From positions 25,096-89,095 of the forward strand of contig JANQFK010000045.1 of NCBI GenBank assembly GCA_028277885.1: DNA of 64,000 bases, read 5' to 3'. The DNA is from Myxococcota bacterium (GTDB lineage Bacteria; Myxococcota_A; UBA9160; UBA6930). The position numbers and the translations under genes are program-made. This document shows positions 1 through 9,564 of the stretch, piece after piece. Position 1 is the stretch's first letter, and every line of letters starts with the position of its first letter. The notes under the pieces are model-generated. The model had not been told where the DNA came from. It did no database searches and saw only the letters and a list, made by a program, of their open reading frames with translations.

Positions 1-392
1 CCCTCGGCGTCCTCGTCGCCATCCTCGCCGCCGGCGCCTGCCAGGAGCGCGGGGATGCGGTCGAGCCCACGGGGCGGATGCTCTTCGCGCGGCACTGCGC
101 GGCCTGCCACGGCACGGCGGGCGAGGGCGACGGTCCCCTGGCCGGATCCCTGCGGCGCACTCCCTCGGACCTCACGACGATCGCCAGACGCGGAGGGGGA
201 CGCTTCGACGAAGCCGCCGTCATGGCGACCATCGATGGCCGCAGCGCCGTCGCCGAGCACGGGCCTCGCGACATGCCCGTGTGGGGTGTCGTGTTCGAGG
301 ACCGGTACCGAAGCGAGCGCTACGGCTCGCTCACGACGCTGTATCACGGCCGCGCTCTCACGGACTACATACGGTCGATCCAGCAGGACTAG
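1..392 (+). CDS. Cytochrome c family lipoprotein, C-terminal part (5' end outside window)
   Basis: The reading frame is open from position 3 and starts upstream of the window. The visible part opens with a hydrophobic stretch ending in a lipobox-like AAGAC, so the mature protein is probably a lipoprotein anchored through that Cys. A single haem-binding CAACH motif follows (about nt 96-110), and a Met in DMPVWG is a plausible distal haem ligand. The layout matches small class I cytochromes used in electron transfer outside the cytoplasmic membrane. It ends 9 nt before the ATPase gene. The redox partner cannot be inferred from this end of the locus. Confidence 0.8.
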   Translation, partial: LGVLVAILAAGACQERGDAVEPTGRMLFARHCAACHGTAGEGDGPLAGSLRRTPSDLTTIARRGGGRFDEAAVMATIDGRSAVAEHGPRDMPVWGVVFEDRYRSERYGSLTTLYHGRALTDYIRSIQQD

Positions 393-401
393 CAGCTCGA
401 C

Positions 402-3098
402 GTGGAAACGATCCTCGGACGCCACTGGCACCACCTCCCTCTCCAGGAGGTCGCCGGGATCCTCGAGACGAGCCCCGAAGACGGTCTCGACATCTTCGAG
501 CTCGAGCGTCGCCAGAAGCGATTCGGACCGAACCGTCTCCCGGACAGCAAGCCCCAGCCCGCCCTCGTCCGCTTCCTGCTCCACTTCCATCAGCCCCTCG
601 TCTACATCCTGCTGTCCGCCTGCGCGATCACGGCGGCGTTGCAGGAGTGGGTCGACGCCGGGGTGATCTTGGGCGTGGTGCTCGTCAACGCCCTCGTCGG
701 GTTCCTCCAGGAGTCGAACGCCGTCAACGCGATCCTGGCCCTGGCGAAGACGCTCGACATCCAGGCGACCGTCGTCCGGGCCGGAAAGAAGCAACGCGTT
801 CCCGCCACCTCCCTGGTGCCCGGCGACCTGGTCCTCCTCCAATCCGGAGACCGGGTCCCCGCCGATCTGCGGCTGGTGCAGTGCCGGGACCTCCAAGTGG
901 ACGAGTCGAGCCTGACTGGGGAGTCCCTGCCCGTGGCGAAGCGCATCGAGGAGCTCCCACCGCGGACGCCGCTCGCGGACCGCGCGAACATGGCATACGC
1001 GTCGACTCTCGTGACCTACGGCGTCGCTCGGGCCGTGGTGGTCGCCACCAGCGAGGCGACGGAGATCGGTCGGATCTCCGCGCTGATTGCCTCGTCGGAG
1101 GCGCTCGCCACACCGCTCACACGCAGGATCGCGGACTTCAGCCGGCTGCTCCTCTACGTCATCATCGGCCTCGCGGGCGCGACGTTCGCCGTCGGAGTCC
1201 TGCGAGGCGAGACCTGGCTCAACATGCTCATGGCGTCCGTCGCCCTCGCCGTGGGCGCCATCCCCGAGGGCCTTCCGGCTGCGATGACGATCACGCTCGC
1301 GATCGGAGTGCGCCGAATGGCCCGGCGCCACGCCATCATCCGGAAGCTTCCAGCGGTCGAGACCCTCGGGAGCACCACGGTGATCTGCTCGGACAAGACC
1401 GGGACGCTCACGCAGAACCAGATGACGGTCCGGAGGATCCTCGCGGCTGGCGCGGAACATCGCGTATCCGGGGTCGGCTACGCCCCATCCGGGAGCATCG
1501 ACCCCTTCGACCCGGCGCGCGACCGTGGCCTTCTGGAGTGTCTCAGGTCGGGCGTACTCTGCAATGACTCGGCGCTGAAGGAGATCGGGAGCGGATGGCG
1601 GGTGGAAGGCGACCCCACCGAAGGGGCCCTCCTCACCGCCGCCGCCAAGGCGGGCATTCTTCAGGGCGACATCGAGTCGGCCCTTCCACGCCTGGACGCC
1701 ATCCCCTTCGAGTCCCAGCATCAATACATGGCGACGCTCCACGAAGGCGGCGTCGGCGAACCGCGGCTCGCCTACCTCAAGGGGTCCATCGAGAGCCTCC
1801 TGCCTCGCTGCGTCAACGCTCTGGACGCCTCGGGCGGCGAGGCTCCCTTCCTCCTCGCCGACACGCAGCGCCTCGCCCACGCCTGGGCCGAGAGCGGGAT
1901 GCGGGTCATGGCATTCGCGCGCGCCGAGCTCCCACCGGAGATCGACGGCCTCGCCCACGCCGACGTGTCGGCGGGGCTCACCTTCCTCGGGCTTCAGGGC
2001 ATGCTGGACCCTCCCCGACCCGAGGCCGTCCCGGCCGTGGAGGCGTGCCAGTCCGCGGGGATCCGTGTGAAGATGATCACCGGCGATCACGGCGCCACGG
2101 CCGGCGCGATCGCCCAGGCCATCGGCCTCGGGGGCGCCGCGGAGAGGGCCTTGTCGGGAGCCTCGTTGGCAGGGTTTTCCGACGGTGAGCTGGTCGATGT
2201 CGCGGAAGCGGCCTCGGTCTTCGCCCGCGTCAGCCCGGAGCAGAAGCTCCGGTTGGTCCAGGCGCTCCAAGCGCGCGGCCACGTCGTGGCCATGACCGGC
2301 GACGGTGTGAACGACGCGCCCGCACTGCGCCGCGCCGACATCGGCGTCGCCATGGGACTGGAAGGGACCGAGGTCGCCAAGGAAGCTGCCGACATGATCC
2401 TCACGGACGACAACTTCGCCTCGATCGAGGCCGCCGTGGAGGAAGGTCGCGGTGTCTTCGACAACCTCACCAAGTTCATTCTCTGGACACTTCCGACGAA
2501 CGTCGGCGAGGGCCTCGTCATCCTGGCTGCGGTCCTGACGGGGGCGGTGCTCCCGATCCTCCCCGTGCAGATCCTGTGGATCAACATGACGACGGCGGTC
2601 CTTCTGGGGCTCATGTTGGCCTTCGAGCCGAAGGAGGCGGGCATCATGCGGAGACCGCCACGGGACCCGGAGGCGCCCATCCTGACCAGGCCACTCCTTC
2701 AGCGCATCGGGTTCGTGGGGATCCTCCTCCTCGCGGGCTCCTTCGGTCTCTTCGAGTGGGCCCTCTCCTCGGGGGCGAGCGAGAGCGAGGCCCGAACGGT
2801 CGCCGTGAACGTCTTCGTCATCGGAGAGCTCTTCTATCTGTTCAACTGTCGCTCGCTCACTCGATCCATGTTCTCCCTCGGCGTGTTCTCCAACCGCTGG
2901 CTGTTGCTGGGCGTCGGAACGATGCTCCTGCTCCAGCTGGGCCTGACCTACCTTCCGCCGATGAATGTCGTCTTCCATACGGCTCCGATCGGGGGCGAGG
3001 AATGGGCCGCCGTGGCCGGCGTCGGCCTGGTCATCTACGTCTCGGTCGGTCTCGAGAAGAAACTGCGGCGTGCCTTCGACCGGGGCGCCGAGACCTGA
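402..3098 (+). CDS. P-type (P2-like) cation-transporting ATPase
   Basis: This 898-residue protein starts at a GTG. It has the order expected of SERCA/PMR-type pumps: an N-terminal cation-ATPase domain (about 10-80), an actuator domain with LTGES (near 172), a PEGLP-containing transport helix, the phosphorylation loop DKTGT with Asp331, a nucleotide-binding domain, the hinge TGDGVNDAP (near 633), and C-terminal transmembrane helices. It should pump a cation such as Ca2+, Mn2+ or Na+ across the cytoplasmic membrane using ATP. It lacks an N-terminal HMA domain and CPx motif, so it is not a P1B heavy-metal pump. The ion is not determinable from motifs alone. It follows the cytochrome gene by 9 nt and may be cotranscribed with it. 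Confidence 0.93.
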   Translation: METILGRHWHHLPLQEVAGILETSPEDGLDIFELERRQKRFGPNRLPDSKPQPALVRFLLHFHQPLVYILLSACAITAALQEWVDAGVILGVVLVNALVGFLQESNAVNAILALAKTLDIQATVVRAGKKQRVPATSLVPGDLVLLQSGDRVPADLRLVQCRDLQVDESSLTGESLPVAKRIEELPPRTPLADRANMAYASTLVTYGVARAVVVATSEATEIGRISALIASSEALATPLTRRIADFSRLLLYVIIGLAGATFAVGVLRGETWLNMLMASVALAVGAIPEGLPAAMTITLAIGVRRMARRHAIIRKLPAVETLGSTTVICSDKTGTLTQNQMTVRRILAAGAEHRVSGVGYAPSGSIDPFDPARDRGLLECLRSGVLCNDSALKEIGSGWRVEGDPTEGALLTAAAKAGILQGDIESALPRLDAIPFESQHQYMATLHEGGVGEPRLAYLKGSIESLLPRCVNALDASGGEAPFLLADTQRLAHAWAESGMRVMAFARAELPPEIDGLAHADVSAGLTFLGLQGMLDPPRPEAVPAVEACQSAGIRVKMITGDHGATAGAIAQAIGLGGAAERALSGASLAGFSDGELVDVAEAASVFARVSPEQKLRLVQALQARGHVVAMTGDGVNDAPALRRADIGVAMGLEGTEVAKEAADMILTDDNFASIEAAVEEGRGVFDNLTKFILWTLPTNVGEGLVILAAVLTGAVLPILPVQILWINMTTAVLLGLMLAFEPKEAGIMRRPPRDPEAPILTRPLLQRIGFVGILLLAGSFGLFEWALSSGASESEARTVAVNVFVIGELFYLFNCRSLTRSMFSLGVFSNRWLLLGVGTMLLLQLGLTYLPPMNVVFHTAPIGGEEWAAVAGVGLVIYVSVGLEKKLRRAFDRGAET

Positions 3099-3225
3099 GC
3101 CACACCCGGGTTGCGGGCCTCGCGTAGCCGTGGGAGAGAGGCTCTGGGAACCGTGGCCCAGGCCGCCGACCGCCGCGGAGGCGTCGGGCTCCCGCGGTGG
3201 GGCGGGTCCGTGCCCGGCGCGACCG

Positions 3226-4095
3226 CTAGCGGGGCTCGGGGGCGCGCCGGAACGGCAGGTAGTCGAGGGGGTCCACCGAGGGCTCGTCGCTGCGCGGACC
3301 GTTCCACCAGCCGCCGGCCCCGGAGCCGCGCACGACCTTGTAGCGGCGCTGGACGTCGGCGCCCTTCCACTCCCAGGTGCACGCGAGGCTCGCGAAGTGG
3401 GCCGAGATGGCGCGCCGGAAGCCCGCCGTGCGGTTGCGCCCGGAGCCGTGGAGCAGCAGGGGGTGGAAGAACACGGTGTCGCCCGGATCCATCTCGAGGT
3501 GCACCCGCTCGGCGTCGGGCCCGACCCCCTCGGCGCCGAAGTAGGCGAGGTTGACGTGCTCCCAGTCCGGGTTCTCGTGGCGCCGCAGCCCGCCGCGGTG
3601 GCTCCCGGGGATCACCACCAGGCAGCCGTTCTCGCGGGTGACCGGCTCGAGGGCGGTCCAGGCGGCGACGATCGCGTCGGCGGGCCGGAACGGGAAGTAG
3701 AGCAGGTCCTGGTGCAGCGGGTGGCGGCCGTCCACGTTGGGCGGCTTGTTGATCAGCATGGTGTGGAGCGAGAAGACCTCGCGGCCGACGAAGCGCTCCA
3801 CGCAGTCGAGCAGACGCTCGTCCGTGGGGTAGGACCAGAGCACCGCGTCGGCCTCGAAGTCCTGGAGCTTGGCCACCGCCTCCCGGCGGTCCGAGGGACG
3901 CACGGCGCCCTTCGCCACCATCACGTCGCGCATCACCAGCATGCCGTCGGCGGGCTCCACCTCGCCGCCCACGATCGCGTCGAGACGCTCGCACCACCTC
4001 GCGAGGCTGTCGGCGTCGAGGAGCCGGGGCACCACCACGAAGCCCTCGCGCCAGTAGTGCTCGAGGCGCTCGTCGCCGACGGGGCTCGGGCTCAC
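3226..4095 (-). CDS. Phytanoyl-CoA dioxygenase (PhyH) family protein
   Basis: The 289-residue protein is an Fe(II)/2-oxoglutarate-dependent oxygenase of the PhyH family. HQD in the HPLHQDLLYF segment gives the HxD iron ligands, and the His of LLLHGSGRN is the distal ligand. Downstream Arg residues could bind 2-oxoglutarate. The start is a GTG that overlaps the TGA of the upstream thioesterase as GTGA (4092-4095), so translation is probably coupled. It is the last gene of an SDR-thioesterase-PhyH operon. The substrate is unknown; a hydroxylated lipid or acyl-CoA is plausible from the neighbours. Confidence 0.88.
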   Translation of the reverse strand: MSPSPVGDERLEHYWREGFVVVPRLLDADSLARWCERLDAIVGGEVEPADGMLVMRDVMVAKGAVRPSDRREAVAKLQDFEADAVLWSYPTDERLLDCVERFVGREVFSLHTMLINKPPNVDGRHPLHQDLLYFPFRPADAIVAAWTALEPVTRENGCLVVIPGSHRGGLRRHENPDWEHVNLAYFGAEGVGPDAERVHLEMDPGDTVFFHPLLLHGSGRNRTAGFRRAISAHFASLACTWEWKGADVQRRYKVVRGSGAGGWWNGPRSDEPSVDPLDYLPFRRAPEPR

Positions 4096-4562
4096 CCGGT
4101 GGGGCCCCGGGTGCGCTCGCGTCGCTCGCCGGGAAGCTCGTCGAGCACGTGGAAGCGCACCTTGCCCTGGGCGACGAGCTTGCCGTCGGACTCGCGGCGC
4201 ACGTCGACCCGCCAGAGCTGGGCACTGCGACCGACGTGCACGGGCTCGGCCTCGGCGAGGAGCAGGCCCTCGGAGTGGCTGCGCAGGAAGTCCGTGTGGT
4301 TCGAGACGCCCACGATCCCCGCGGCGCCCCGGGCCCGGGCGGCCAGGCCGGCGCCATGGCTCGCGAGGCCCTCCACGATGGAGCAGTACACCCCGCCGTG
4401 GAGGATGCCGTAGGGCTGGTGGTGGTGCGGGTCGGCGAGCACCCGGGCGCGCATGCGCTCGGGCCCGGCCTCGGTCACCTCCATCCCCACCGCCTCCCCC
4501 CAGCGGTCGGGGCCGAGGGCGCCGGCGGGCGGGGACGCCTCGCGGCTCGCGGGATCGGACAC
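4092..4562 (-). CDS. PaaI-like hotdog-fold thioesterase
   Basis: This 156-residue protein has a single 4HBT domain. The HGGVYCSIVEGLAS segment is the long hotdog helix with the usual start motif, and SNHTDFLRS forms the next strand. Enzymes of this family hydrolyse acyl- or aryl-CoA thioesters. I chose the GTG at 4562 because it lies 5 nt after the SDR stop and gives a normal family length. A much longer open frame continues upstream, but it runs out of frame through the SDR gene. The gene overlaps the PhyH start by 4 nt. Confidence 0.85.
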   Translation of the reverse strand: MSDPASREASPPAGALGPDRWGEAVGMEVTEAGPERMRARVLADPHHHQPYGILHGGVYCSIVEGLASHGAGLAARARGAAGIVGVSNHTDFLRSHSEGLLLAEAEPVHVGRSAQLWRVDVRRESDGKLVAQGKVRFHVLDELPGERRERTRGPTG

Positions 4563-4567
4563 GGCGG

Positions 4568-5389
4568 CTACGGCTCCTGCCTGCGCTCGCGGTACTTCGC
4601 CTTGGCGCGGCGGCCCTGCTCGACCAGCAGCGGGCGGATCAGCCGCGGGATCTGGGGCACGAGGTAGCCCGCCGTGGCGAGGGCGCCGGTGATGCGCGGC
4701 AGCGTGCGCTCCGCGGCACCGTCGCCCGCGCAGTCGAGCACCGCCTTCGCGACCTCCTCGGCGCTGCTCATGGGCTGGGAGAAGACGATGTCCGGCACGC
4801 TGTCGAGGTCGTCGCTGATGAAGCCGGTGTCGATGGGGCCGGGCGACACCACCGAGACGCTCACCTCGCTGCCGCGCAGCTCCTCGGCCAGCGCGAAGCT
4901 GAAGCCGCGCAGGCCGAACTTGGTGGCCGAGTAGGTGGCCTCCTCGGGCAGCGGGATCTGGCCCGCGATGGAGGCCACGTTCACGATCGCGGCCTTCCCG
5001 GCGCGGCGCAGGTAGGGCAGGGCGAGGCGCGTGGTCACGATGGGGCCCTTGAGGTTCACGTCCACGATCTGCGCCAGGGCGGCGGGGTCCGCCTTCTCGA
5101 CCGGACCGCGGTGGTTCACGGCGGCGTTGTTCACCAGGACGTCGATGTGGTCCCCGGGCTCGGCGGCGCGGCGCAGCAGCGCGCGCACGCCCTCCGGATC
5201 CGAGACGTCCGTGGGCACCGCCAGGGCCTCCGCGCCGATCTCCTTGGCGGCCGCCTCGAGGGGGGCGGCCGTGCGCGCGGCCATCACCACGCGTGCGCCT
5301 TCGGCGGCGAACAGCCGCGCCGTCTCGGCGCCGACGCCGGACGAGGCGCCGGTCACCACCACGATCTTGCCTTCGAACCGTCCGCTCAT
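4568..5389 (-). CDS. Short-chain dehydrogenase/reductase (SDR)
   Basis: A classical SDR of 273 residues. It has the cofactor motif TGASSGVG, NNAA, the catalytic Ser in NVASIAG and YSATK. It should be an NAD(P)-dependent alcohol/ketone oxidoreductase. The upstream in-frame ATG at 5431 is possible, but the ATG at 5389 has a GGGGAGG Shine-Dalgarno 7 nt away and gives a standard N-terminus. It is the first gene of a three-gene operon with the thioesterase and PhyH genes. It is divergent from the acyl-CoA dehydrogenase, with about 130 bp between the two starts. Confidence 0.92.
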   Translation of the reverse strand: MSGRFEGKIVVVTGASSGVGAETARLFAAEGARVVMAARTAAPLEAAAKEIGAEALAVPTDVSDPEGVRALLRRAAEPGDHIDVLVNNAAVNHRGPVEKADPAALAQIVDVNLKGPIVTTRLALPYLRRAGKAAIVNVASIAGQIPLPEEATYSATKFGLRGFSFALAEELRGSEVSVSVVSPGPIDTGFISDDLDSVPDIVFSQPMSSAEEVAKAVLDCAGDGAAERTLPRITGALATAGYLVPQIPRLIRPLLVEQGRRAKAKYRERRQEP

Positions 5390-5517
5390 GAGGGGCCTCC
5401 CCGGGGCGGCGTCCTTGCGCGCCCCCGTCATGCCGGAGCGTAGCAGGGCCCGGGCCCTTCTTCGGTATGCTCCCCGGGTTCCGGGGCACTCCCCCCGGTC
5501 GTCAGGTAGGAGACGTC

Positions 5518-6744
5518 ATGGCCATCGACTTCAGCTTCCCCGAGGAGATCGAGCTCGTCCGCCAGAAGGTCCGGGAGTACTGCGACTCCGTGGTGCGGCC
5601 GGCGGAGAAGGAGATCGAGGCCAACGAGGGCGACCGCCAGGTGCTGGTCGAGCAAGTGATCAAGATGCGCAAGGCCGCCCAGGAGTGGGGGCTGTGGCTG
5701 CCGCACATGCCCGAGGAGTACGGCGGCATGGGGCTCGGCCACGTCGCCATGGCGGCCGTGTCGGCGGAGGCGGCCAAGACGCGCTTCGGCCCCTTCGCGC
5801 TGAACGCCCAGGCCCCGGACGAGGGCAACATGCACACGCTGCTGCATTGGGCGACGCCGGAGCAGAGCGAGAAGTACCTGAAGGGCCTGTGCAGCGGGCG
5901 CATGCGCTCCTGCTTCGCCATGACCGAGCCCGAGGTGGCGGGCTCCGACCCGACCCTGATCCAGACCCACGCCGTCGAGAAGGACGATTACTGGCTCGTG
6001 AACGGCCACAAGTGGTTCATCTCCGGCGCCCGGGGCGCCCAGTTCGCCATCCTGATCGCGCGCACCGAGGACGACCCCGAGATCCCCCAGGCGGGCAACA
6101 GCGCCTTCATCGTGGACATCCCCAGCGAGGGCTGGGAGGTGGTGCGCGACGTCCACACCATGAGCGGCAGCCACAACCACTGCGAGATCCGCATCAGCGA
6201 CCTGAAGGTGCCGAAGGAGAACATGCTCGGCGGCCGCGGCGAGGGGCACAAGCTCGGCCAGGCGCGCCTCGGGCCGGCGCGCCTCGCCCACTGCATGCGC
6301 TGGATCGGCCAGGCCGAGGTCGCCCTCGAGATGACGATCGACCGCGCCATGAAGCGCTTCGCCCACGGCTCCTACCTGGGCGAGAAGCAGGGCATCCAGT
6401 GGATGATCGCGGACTCCACCATGGAGCTCTACCAGTGCAAGCTGATGGTGCTCCACGCCGCCTACAAGATCGACCGCAAGCTCGACTTCAAGAGCGAGGT
6501 CTCCATGGCGAAGCACTTCGTCGCCAACGCCCTGGGGCGCATCATCGACCGCGCCATCCAGGTGCACGGCGCGCTGGGCTACTCGACGGACACGCCGCTG
6601 GCCCAGATGGCCCAGCACGCCCGCTGGGCGCGCTTCGCCGACGGCGCCGACGAGGTGCACCAGTGGCGCATCGCGATGCGCGCCATCGAGGCCTACACCA
6701 AGACCGGGAGCGTCACGAGCGCGGCGGGCGACCTGCCGCTCTAG
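5518..6744 (+). CDS. Acyl-CoA dehydrogenase
   Basis: This 408-residue flavoprotein has the three acyl-CoA dehydrogenase domains. FAMTEPEVAGSDP lies in the FAD/substrate-binding strand region, the middle beta-domain follows, and the C-terminal helical domain carries QVHGALGYS. It is close to the ACAD10/11 and actinobacterial FadE types by general layout. The ATG has a good ribosome site (AGGAG) 7 nt upstream. The first step of beta-oxidation of an unusual acyl-CoA is the likely role. A hairpin element follows its stop. Confidence 0.92.
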   Translation: MAIDFSFPEEIELVRQKVREYCDSVVRPAEKEIEANEGDRQVLVEQVIKMRKAAQEWGLWLPHMPEEYGGMGLGHVAMAAVSAEAAKTRFGPFALNAQAPDEGNMHTLLHWATPEQSEKYLKGLCSGRMRSCFAMTEPEVAGSDPTLIQTHAVEKDDYWLVNGHKWFISGARGAQFAILIARTEDDPEIPQAGNSAFIVDIPSEGWEVVRDVHTMSGSHNHCEIRISDLKVPKENMLGGRGEGHKLGQARLGPARLAHCMRWIGQAEVALEMTIDRAMKRFAHGSYLGEKQGIQWMIADSTMELYQCKLMVLHAAYKIDRKLDFKSEVSMAKHFVANALGRIIDRAIQVHGALGYSTDTPLAQMAQHARWARFADGADEVHQWRIAMRAIEAYTKTGSVTSAAGDLPL

Positions 6745-6766
6745 GGGACCACTGCGGACGGTGGGA

Positions 6767-6834
6767 GGGGACGATCCTTGCAGAGTTCGACTACGCCCTG
6801 CGGGGCGTTTCCGAACTTTGCAGGGAACGTCCCC
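6767..6834. repeat. Palindromic hairpin element, copy 1
   Basis: Two 23-nt arms (6767-6789 and 6812-6834) are inverted repeats that match at 20 of 23 positions. The 22-nt loop holds a second perfect stem, ACGCCC/GGGCGT (6793-6798 and 6803-6808). The ends carry GGGGACG plus a near TTCC, the same end motif as the element at 14291-14364. It lies between the acyl-CoA dehydrogenase and the methyltransferase gene and overlaps the 3' end of the latter. It could act as a bidirectional terminator, a REP-like mobile palindrome, or both. Confidence 0.8.
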
Positions 6835-7444
6835 ACCTCGGGACGAAGCGGGGGACGCGGCTCGCGTAGGCGTCGTACTCGGCGCCGAAGCGGTCGCGAA
6901 GCTCGCGCTCCTCGAGCACCGCGATCAGCCAGACGCCGGGGATCCACAGCGCGAGCACGGCGTAGAGGGCGAGGTAGTTGCAGAACAGCGCCCAGCCCAG
7001 GAGCGCCACCATGAACTGGGCGTAGCGGGGGTGGCGGACCCGGGCGAAGGGGCCGTCGGTGATGAGGGCCTGGGGGTGGCGCTCGGGCGCGAGCTCGGGC
7101 AGGCCCGCCAGGGTGCCGGGGCGCAGGTGGCGGTGCACGCGCATGCGCAGCCAGCTCGCGAAGCCGATCACCACGCCGCCCGCCGCCACCAGCGGCCAGC
7201 GCGTGCCGAACTCGACGGCGAGGAGCGGCTCGCGGACCCGGACCAGGCCGAAGATCCCCGCGCCGAACAGCGACAGCACGCAGACGTAGGTGCCCACCGG
7301 GCCCACCCGCCGCCAGAATCCGACGAGGGGGTGGATCACGACCCACAGCCCGAGGGCGGGCGGCAGCGTCACCACCATCACGAGCGCGATCCAGTAGCGA
7401 GCGGCGTCCACGAGAGGCACTAGAGTACCGGAGATCGCATTCAC
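6791..7444 (-). CDS. Isoprenylcysteine carboxyl methyltransferase-like membrane protein
   Basis: The 217-residue protein has about five hydrophobic helices and the ICMT/PEMT-type SAM-binding tail: RVRHPRY, then EERELRDRFG and YDAYASRVPRFVP. It probably methylates a small lipid or membrane-associated substrate. Several GTG starts are possible (7444, 7420). The first leaves only 16 nt to the divergent thioesterase start, so the true start may be the second. The last 13 or so codons and the stop lie inside the hairpin element, so the C-terminal tail (GRSL and onward) is element-derived. Confidence 0.8.
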   Translation of the reverse strand: MNAISGTLVPLVDAARYWIALVMVVTLPPALGLWVVIHPLVGFWRRVGPVGTYVCVLSLFGAGIFGLVRVREPLLAVEFGTRWPLVAAGGVVIGFASWLRMRVHRHLRPGTLAGLPELAPERHPQALITDGPFARVRHPRYAQFMVALLGWALFCNYLALYAVLALWIPGVWLIAVLEERELRDRFGAEYDAYASRVPRFVPRWGRSLQSSETPRRA

Positions 7445-7460
7445 GAACCCGGAGGCCCGC

Positions 7461-8306
7461 GTGGAATCCGTCCGCCACTGGATCGAGAAGTCGCCCTACG
7501 CGGCCGCCCTCGGCGTCGAGTGCGTCGAGGTGGGGCCGGATGCCGCACGCCTCGCGCTGCCCTTCCGGGTGGAGAACTCGAACCCCGGCGACGCGCTGCA
7601 TGGCGGGGTGGCGGCCTCGCTGTGCGCGATCGGCGGCCAGGCGGTGACGCGGGCGGCCCTCGGCCCCGACTCCGGGCCCTGGCATACCTGCGGGCTCCAG
7701 GTGAACTACCTCTCCGCAGCCCTCGGCGAGGCGGTGACCGCCGAGGCGCGGCTGCTGCGCAAGGGCAAGGCGCTCTGCTTCGTCGAGATCGACGTCGCCA
7801 CCGAGGCGGGCAAGCCCATCGCCCACGCGACCAGCGCCCTGCGCGGGCGCTTCGGCGCCGAGCCCGGCGAGCCGAGCCTCGTGGCCCCGGACCACGGCGG
7901 GTCCGACCCGGGTCGCATGGGGCCGCACCTCGGCGCCGTGCCCTTCATCGGCGCCCGCGGCATCCGCGTCGAGCACATGACCGGCGGCACCTCGCGCCTG
8001 GTGATGCCCTTCGCCGAGACCAACGCCGACGCCTCCGGCGGCCTCCACGAGGGCGCCGTGCTGGCGCTCCTCGACACTACCGGCGCCATGGCGGCCTGGG
8101 CGGAGTCCGGACACGGACGCTACAAGGCCTCGACTCCGGCCATGCAGGCCCAGATCGTGGCGCCGCCGCCCGGGGAGGACCTCGTGGGCTACGGTCGCTG
8201 CGTGCAGCGCGACGGCGAGATCTTCTTCGGCGAGGTCGAGCTCGCCACCCGGCCCGGAGCACGGCTGGTGGCCCGCGGCACGGTGATCTACCGCATCCTG
8301 ACCTGA
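7461..8306 (+). CDS. Tandem hotdog-domain thioesterase family protein
   Basis: The 281-residue protein contains two fused 4HBT domains. The first has GDALHGGVAASL (about residue 45), the second GGLHEGAVLALLD (about residue 195). Double-hotdog proteins form a pseudo-dimer in one chain. The likely reaction is hydrolysis of an acyl-CoA. The GTG start is 20 nt ahead of the first domain strand. It is followed by a P450 gene after 19 nt, so the two are probably cotranscribed. Confidence 0.85.
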   Translation: MESVRHWIEKSPYAAALGVECVEVGPDAARLALPFRVENSNPGDALHGGVAASLCAIGGQAVTRAALGPDSGPWHTCGLQVNYLSAALGEAVTAEARLLRKGKALCFVEIDVATEAGKPIAHATSALRGRFGAEPGEPSLVAPDHGGSDPGRMGPHLGAVPFIGARGIRVEHMTGGTSRLVMPFAETNADASGGLHEGAVLALLDTTGAMAAWAESGHGRYKASTPAMQAQIVAPPPGEDLVGYGRCVQRDGEIFFGEVELATRPGARLVARGTVIYRILT

Positions 8307-8325
8307 GCGCCCGGAGCAGGACGTC

Positions 8326-9552
8326 ATGAGCGAGCCCTTCGCCTTCCACCCCATGGACCCGGCCATGCGCCGCAACCCCTGGCCGCTCTATGCCCGCGGC
8401 CGCCGCGAGCTCCCGGTCTTCGCCCACGAGGGGCTTCCGATCCCCATCTACTCCGTCTTCCGGTACGTGGACGTCCAGGCGATCTTGAAGGACGACGTGA
8501 CCTGGTCGAACGACTTCACGCCGCTGCCCTTCGTGGTGCCCGAGGAGACCGACGAGGGCGGCAGCGTGACGCCGCCCAGCATGCTCGGCCTCGACGGCGA
8601 CGAGCACGCGCGCCTGCGCGGGCTGGTCAACAAGGCCTTCACGCCGCGCATCGTCTCGCGCCTCGAGCCGGGCATGCGCGAGATCGCGGCCCGGCTGGTC
8701 GCCGACGCGGCGGCCGCCCGCGAGGTGGATCTGGTCCAGGCGCTCACCTACCCGCTCCCCGTCACGGTCATCGCCGAGATCATCGGCGTGCCGGCCCAGG
8801 ACCGCGCGCGCTTCAAGGCCTGGTCGGACCAGGCGGTCTCGCTGCTGGGCGCCGGCTTCTTCGGTGGCGTGGATCCCGAGCGCCTGCGGCGCCAGCGGGC
8901 GCTGCTCGTCGAGATGCGCGGCTACTTCGTGCCGCTGGCCGAGGAGCGCGCCCGCGAGCCCCGGGAGGACCTGCTGACGGGCCTCGTCCAGGCCGAGCAC
9001 GAGGGCTCTCGGCTCTCCCACGACGAGATGCTCTCGATGCTGGTGCTGCTCCTGGTGGCGGGCAACGAGACCACCACGACCCTGATCGGGAACACGGTGC
9101 TGGAGCTGTGCCGGCACCCCGACCAGCTCGCGCGACTGCGCGCGGACCGCTCGCTCGTGGGGACCGCGATCGAGGAGGTGCTGCGCTTCTCCTCCCCGGT
9201 GCAGTTCGACCCGCGCCGGGCGACCCGGGAGGTGGAGCTGCACGGCCAGCGCATTCGCGAGAACGAGGTGGTGCTGTGCTGGCTGGGCTCGGCGAACCGC
9301 GACGAGAGCGTCTTCGAGCGCGCGGACGAGTTCGACGTGGGCCGCGAGCGCACGGCGCACCTCGCCTTCGGGTTCGGCCCGCACTACTGCCTGGGCGCGA
9401 ACCTCGCGCGCCTCGAGGCGATCGTCGCCCTCGAGGCCCTGCTCGACGGCACCCGCCACTTCGAGCGCAAGGGCGAGGAGCCGCTGCCGCTGCACGCCAG
9501 CCCGGTCTTCAACGGCGTGACCTCGCTGCCGATGCGCCTCGAGCCGGTCTGA
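8326..9552 (+). CDS. Cytochrome P450
   Basis: A 408-residue soluble bacterial P450. It has the I-helix AGNETTTT, the K-helix EEVLR and the haem loop FGFGPHYCLG, with Cys355 as thiolate ligand. There is no membrane anchor or fused reductase. It hydroxylates an unknown hydrophobic substrate with an external ferredoxin system, which is not in this window. The ATG at 8326 lies 19 nt after the thioesterase gene. It converges with the TauD gene. Confidence 0.95.
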   Translation: MSEPFAFHPMDPAMRRNPWPLYARGRRELPVFAHEGLPIPIYSVFRYVDVQAILKDDVTWSNDFTPLPFVVPEETDEGGSVTPPSMLGLDGDEHARLRGLVNKAFTPRIVSRLEPGMREIAARLVADAAAAREVDLVQALTYPLPVTVIAEIIGVPAQDRARFKAWSDQAVSLLGAGFFGGVDPERLRRQRALLVEMRGYFVPLAEERAREPREDLLTGLVQAEHEGSRLSHDEMLSMLVLLLVAGNETTTTLIGNTVLELCRHPDQLARLRADRSLVGTAIEEVLRFSSPVQFDPRRATREVELHGQRIRENEVVLCWLGSANRDESVFERADEFDVGRERTAHLAFGFGPHYCLGANLARLEAIVALEALLDGTRHFERKGEEPLPLHASPVFNGVTSLPMRLEPV

Positions 9553-9564
9553 CCCCTCGCCGGC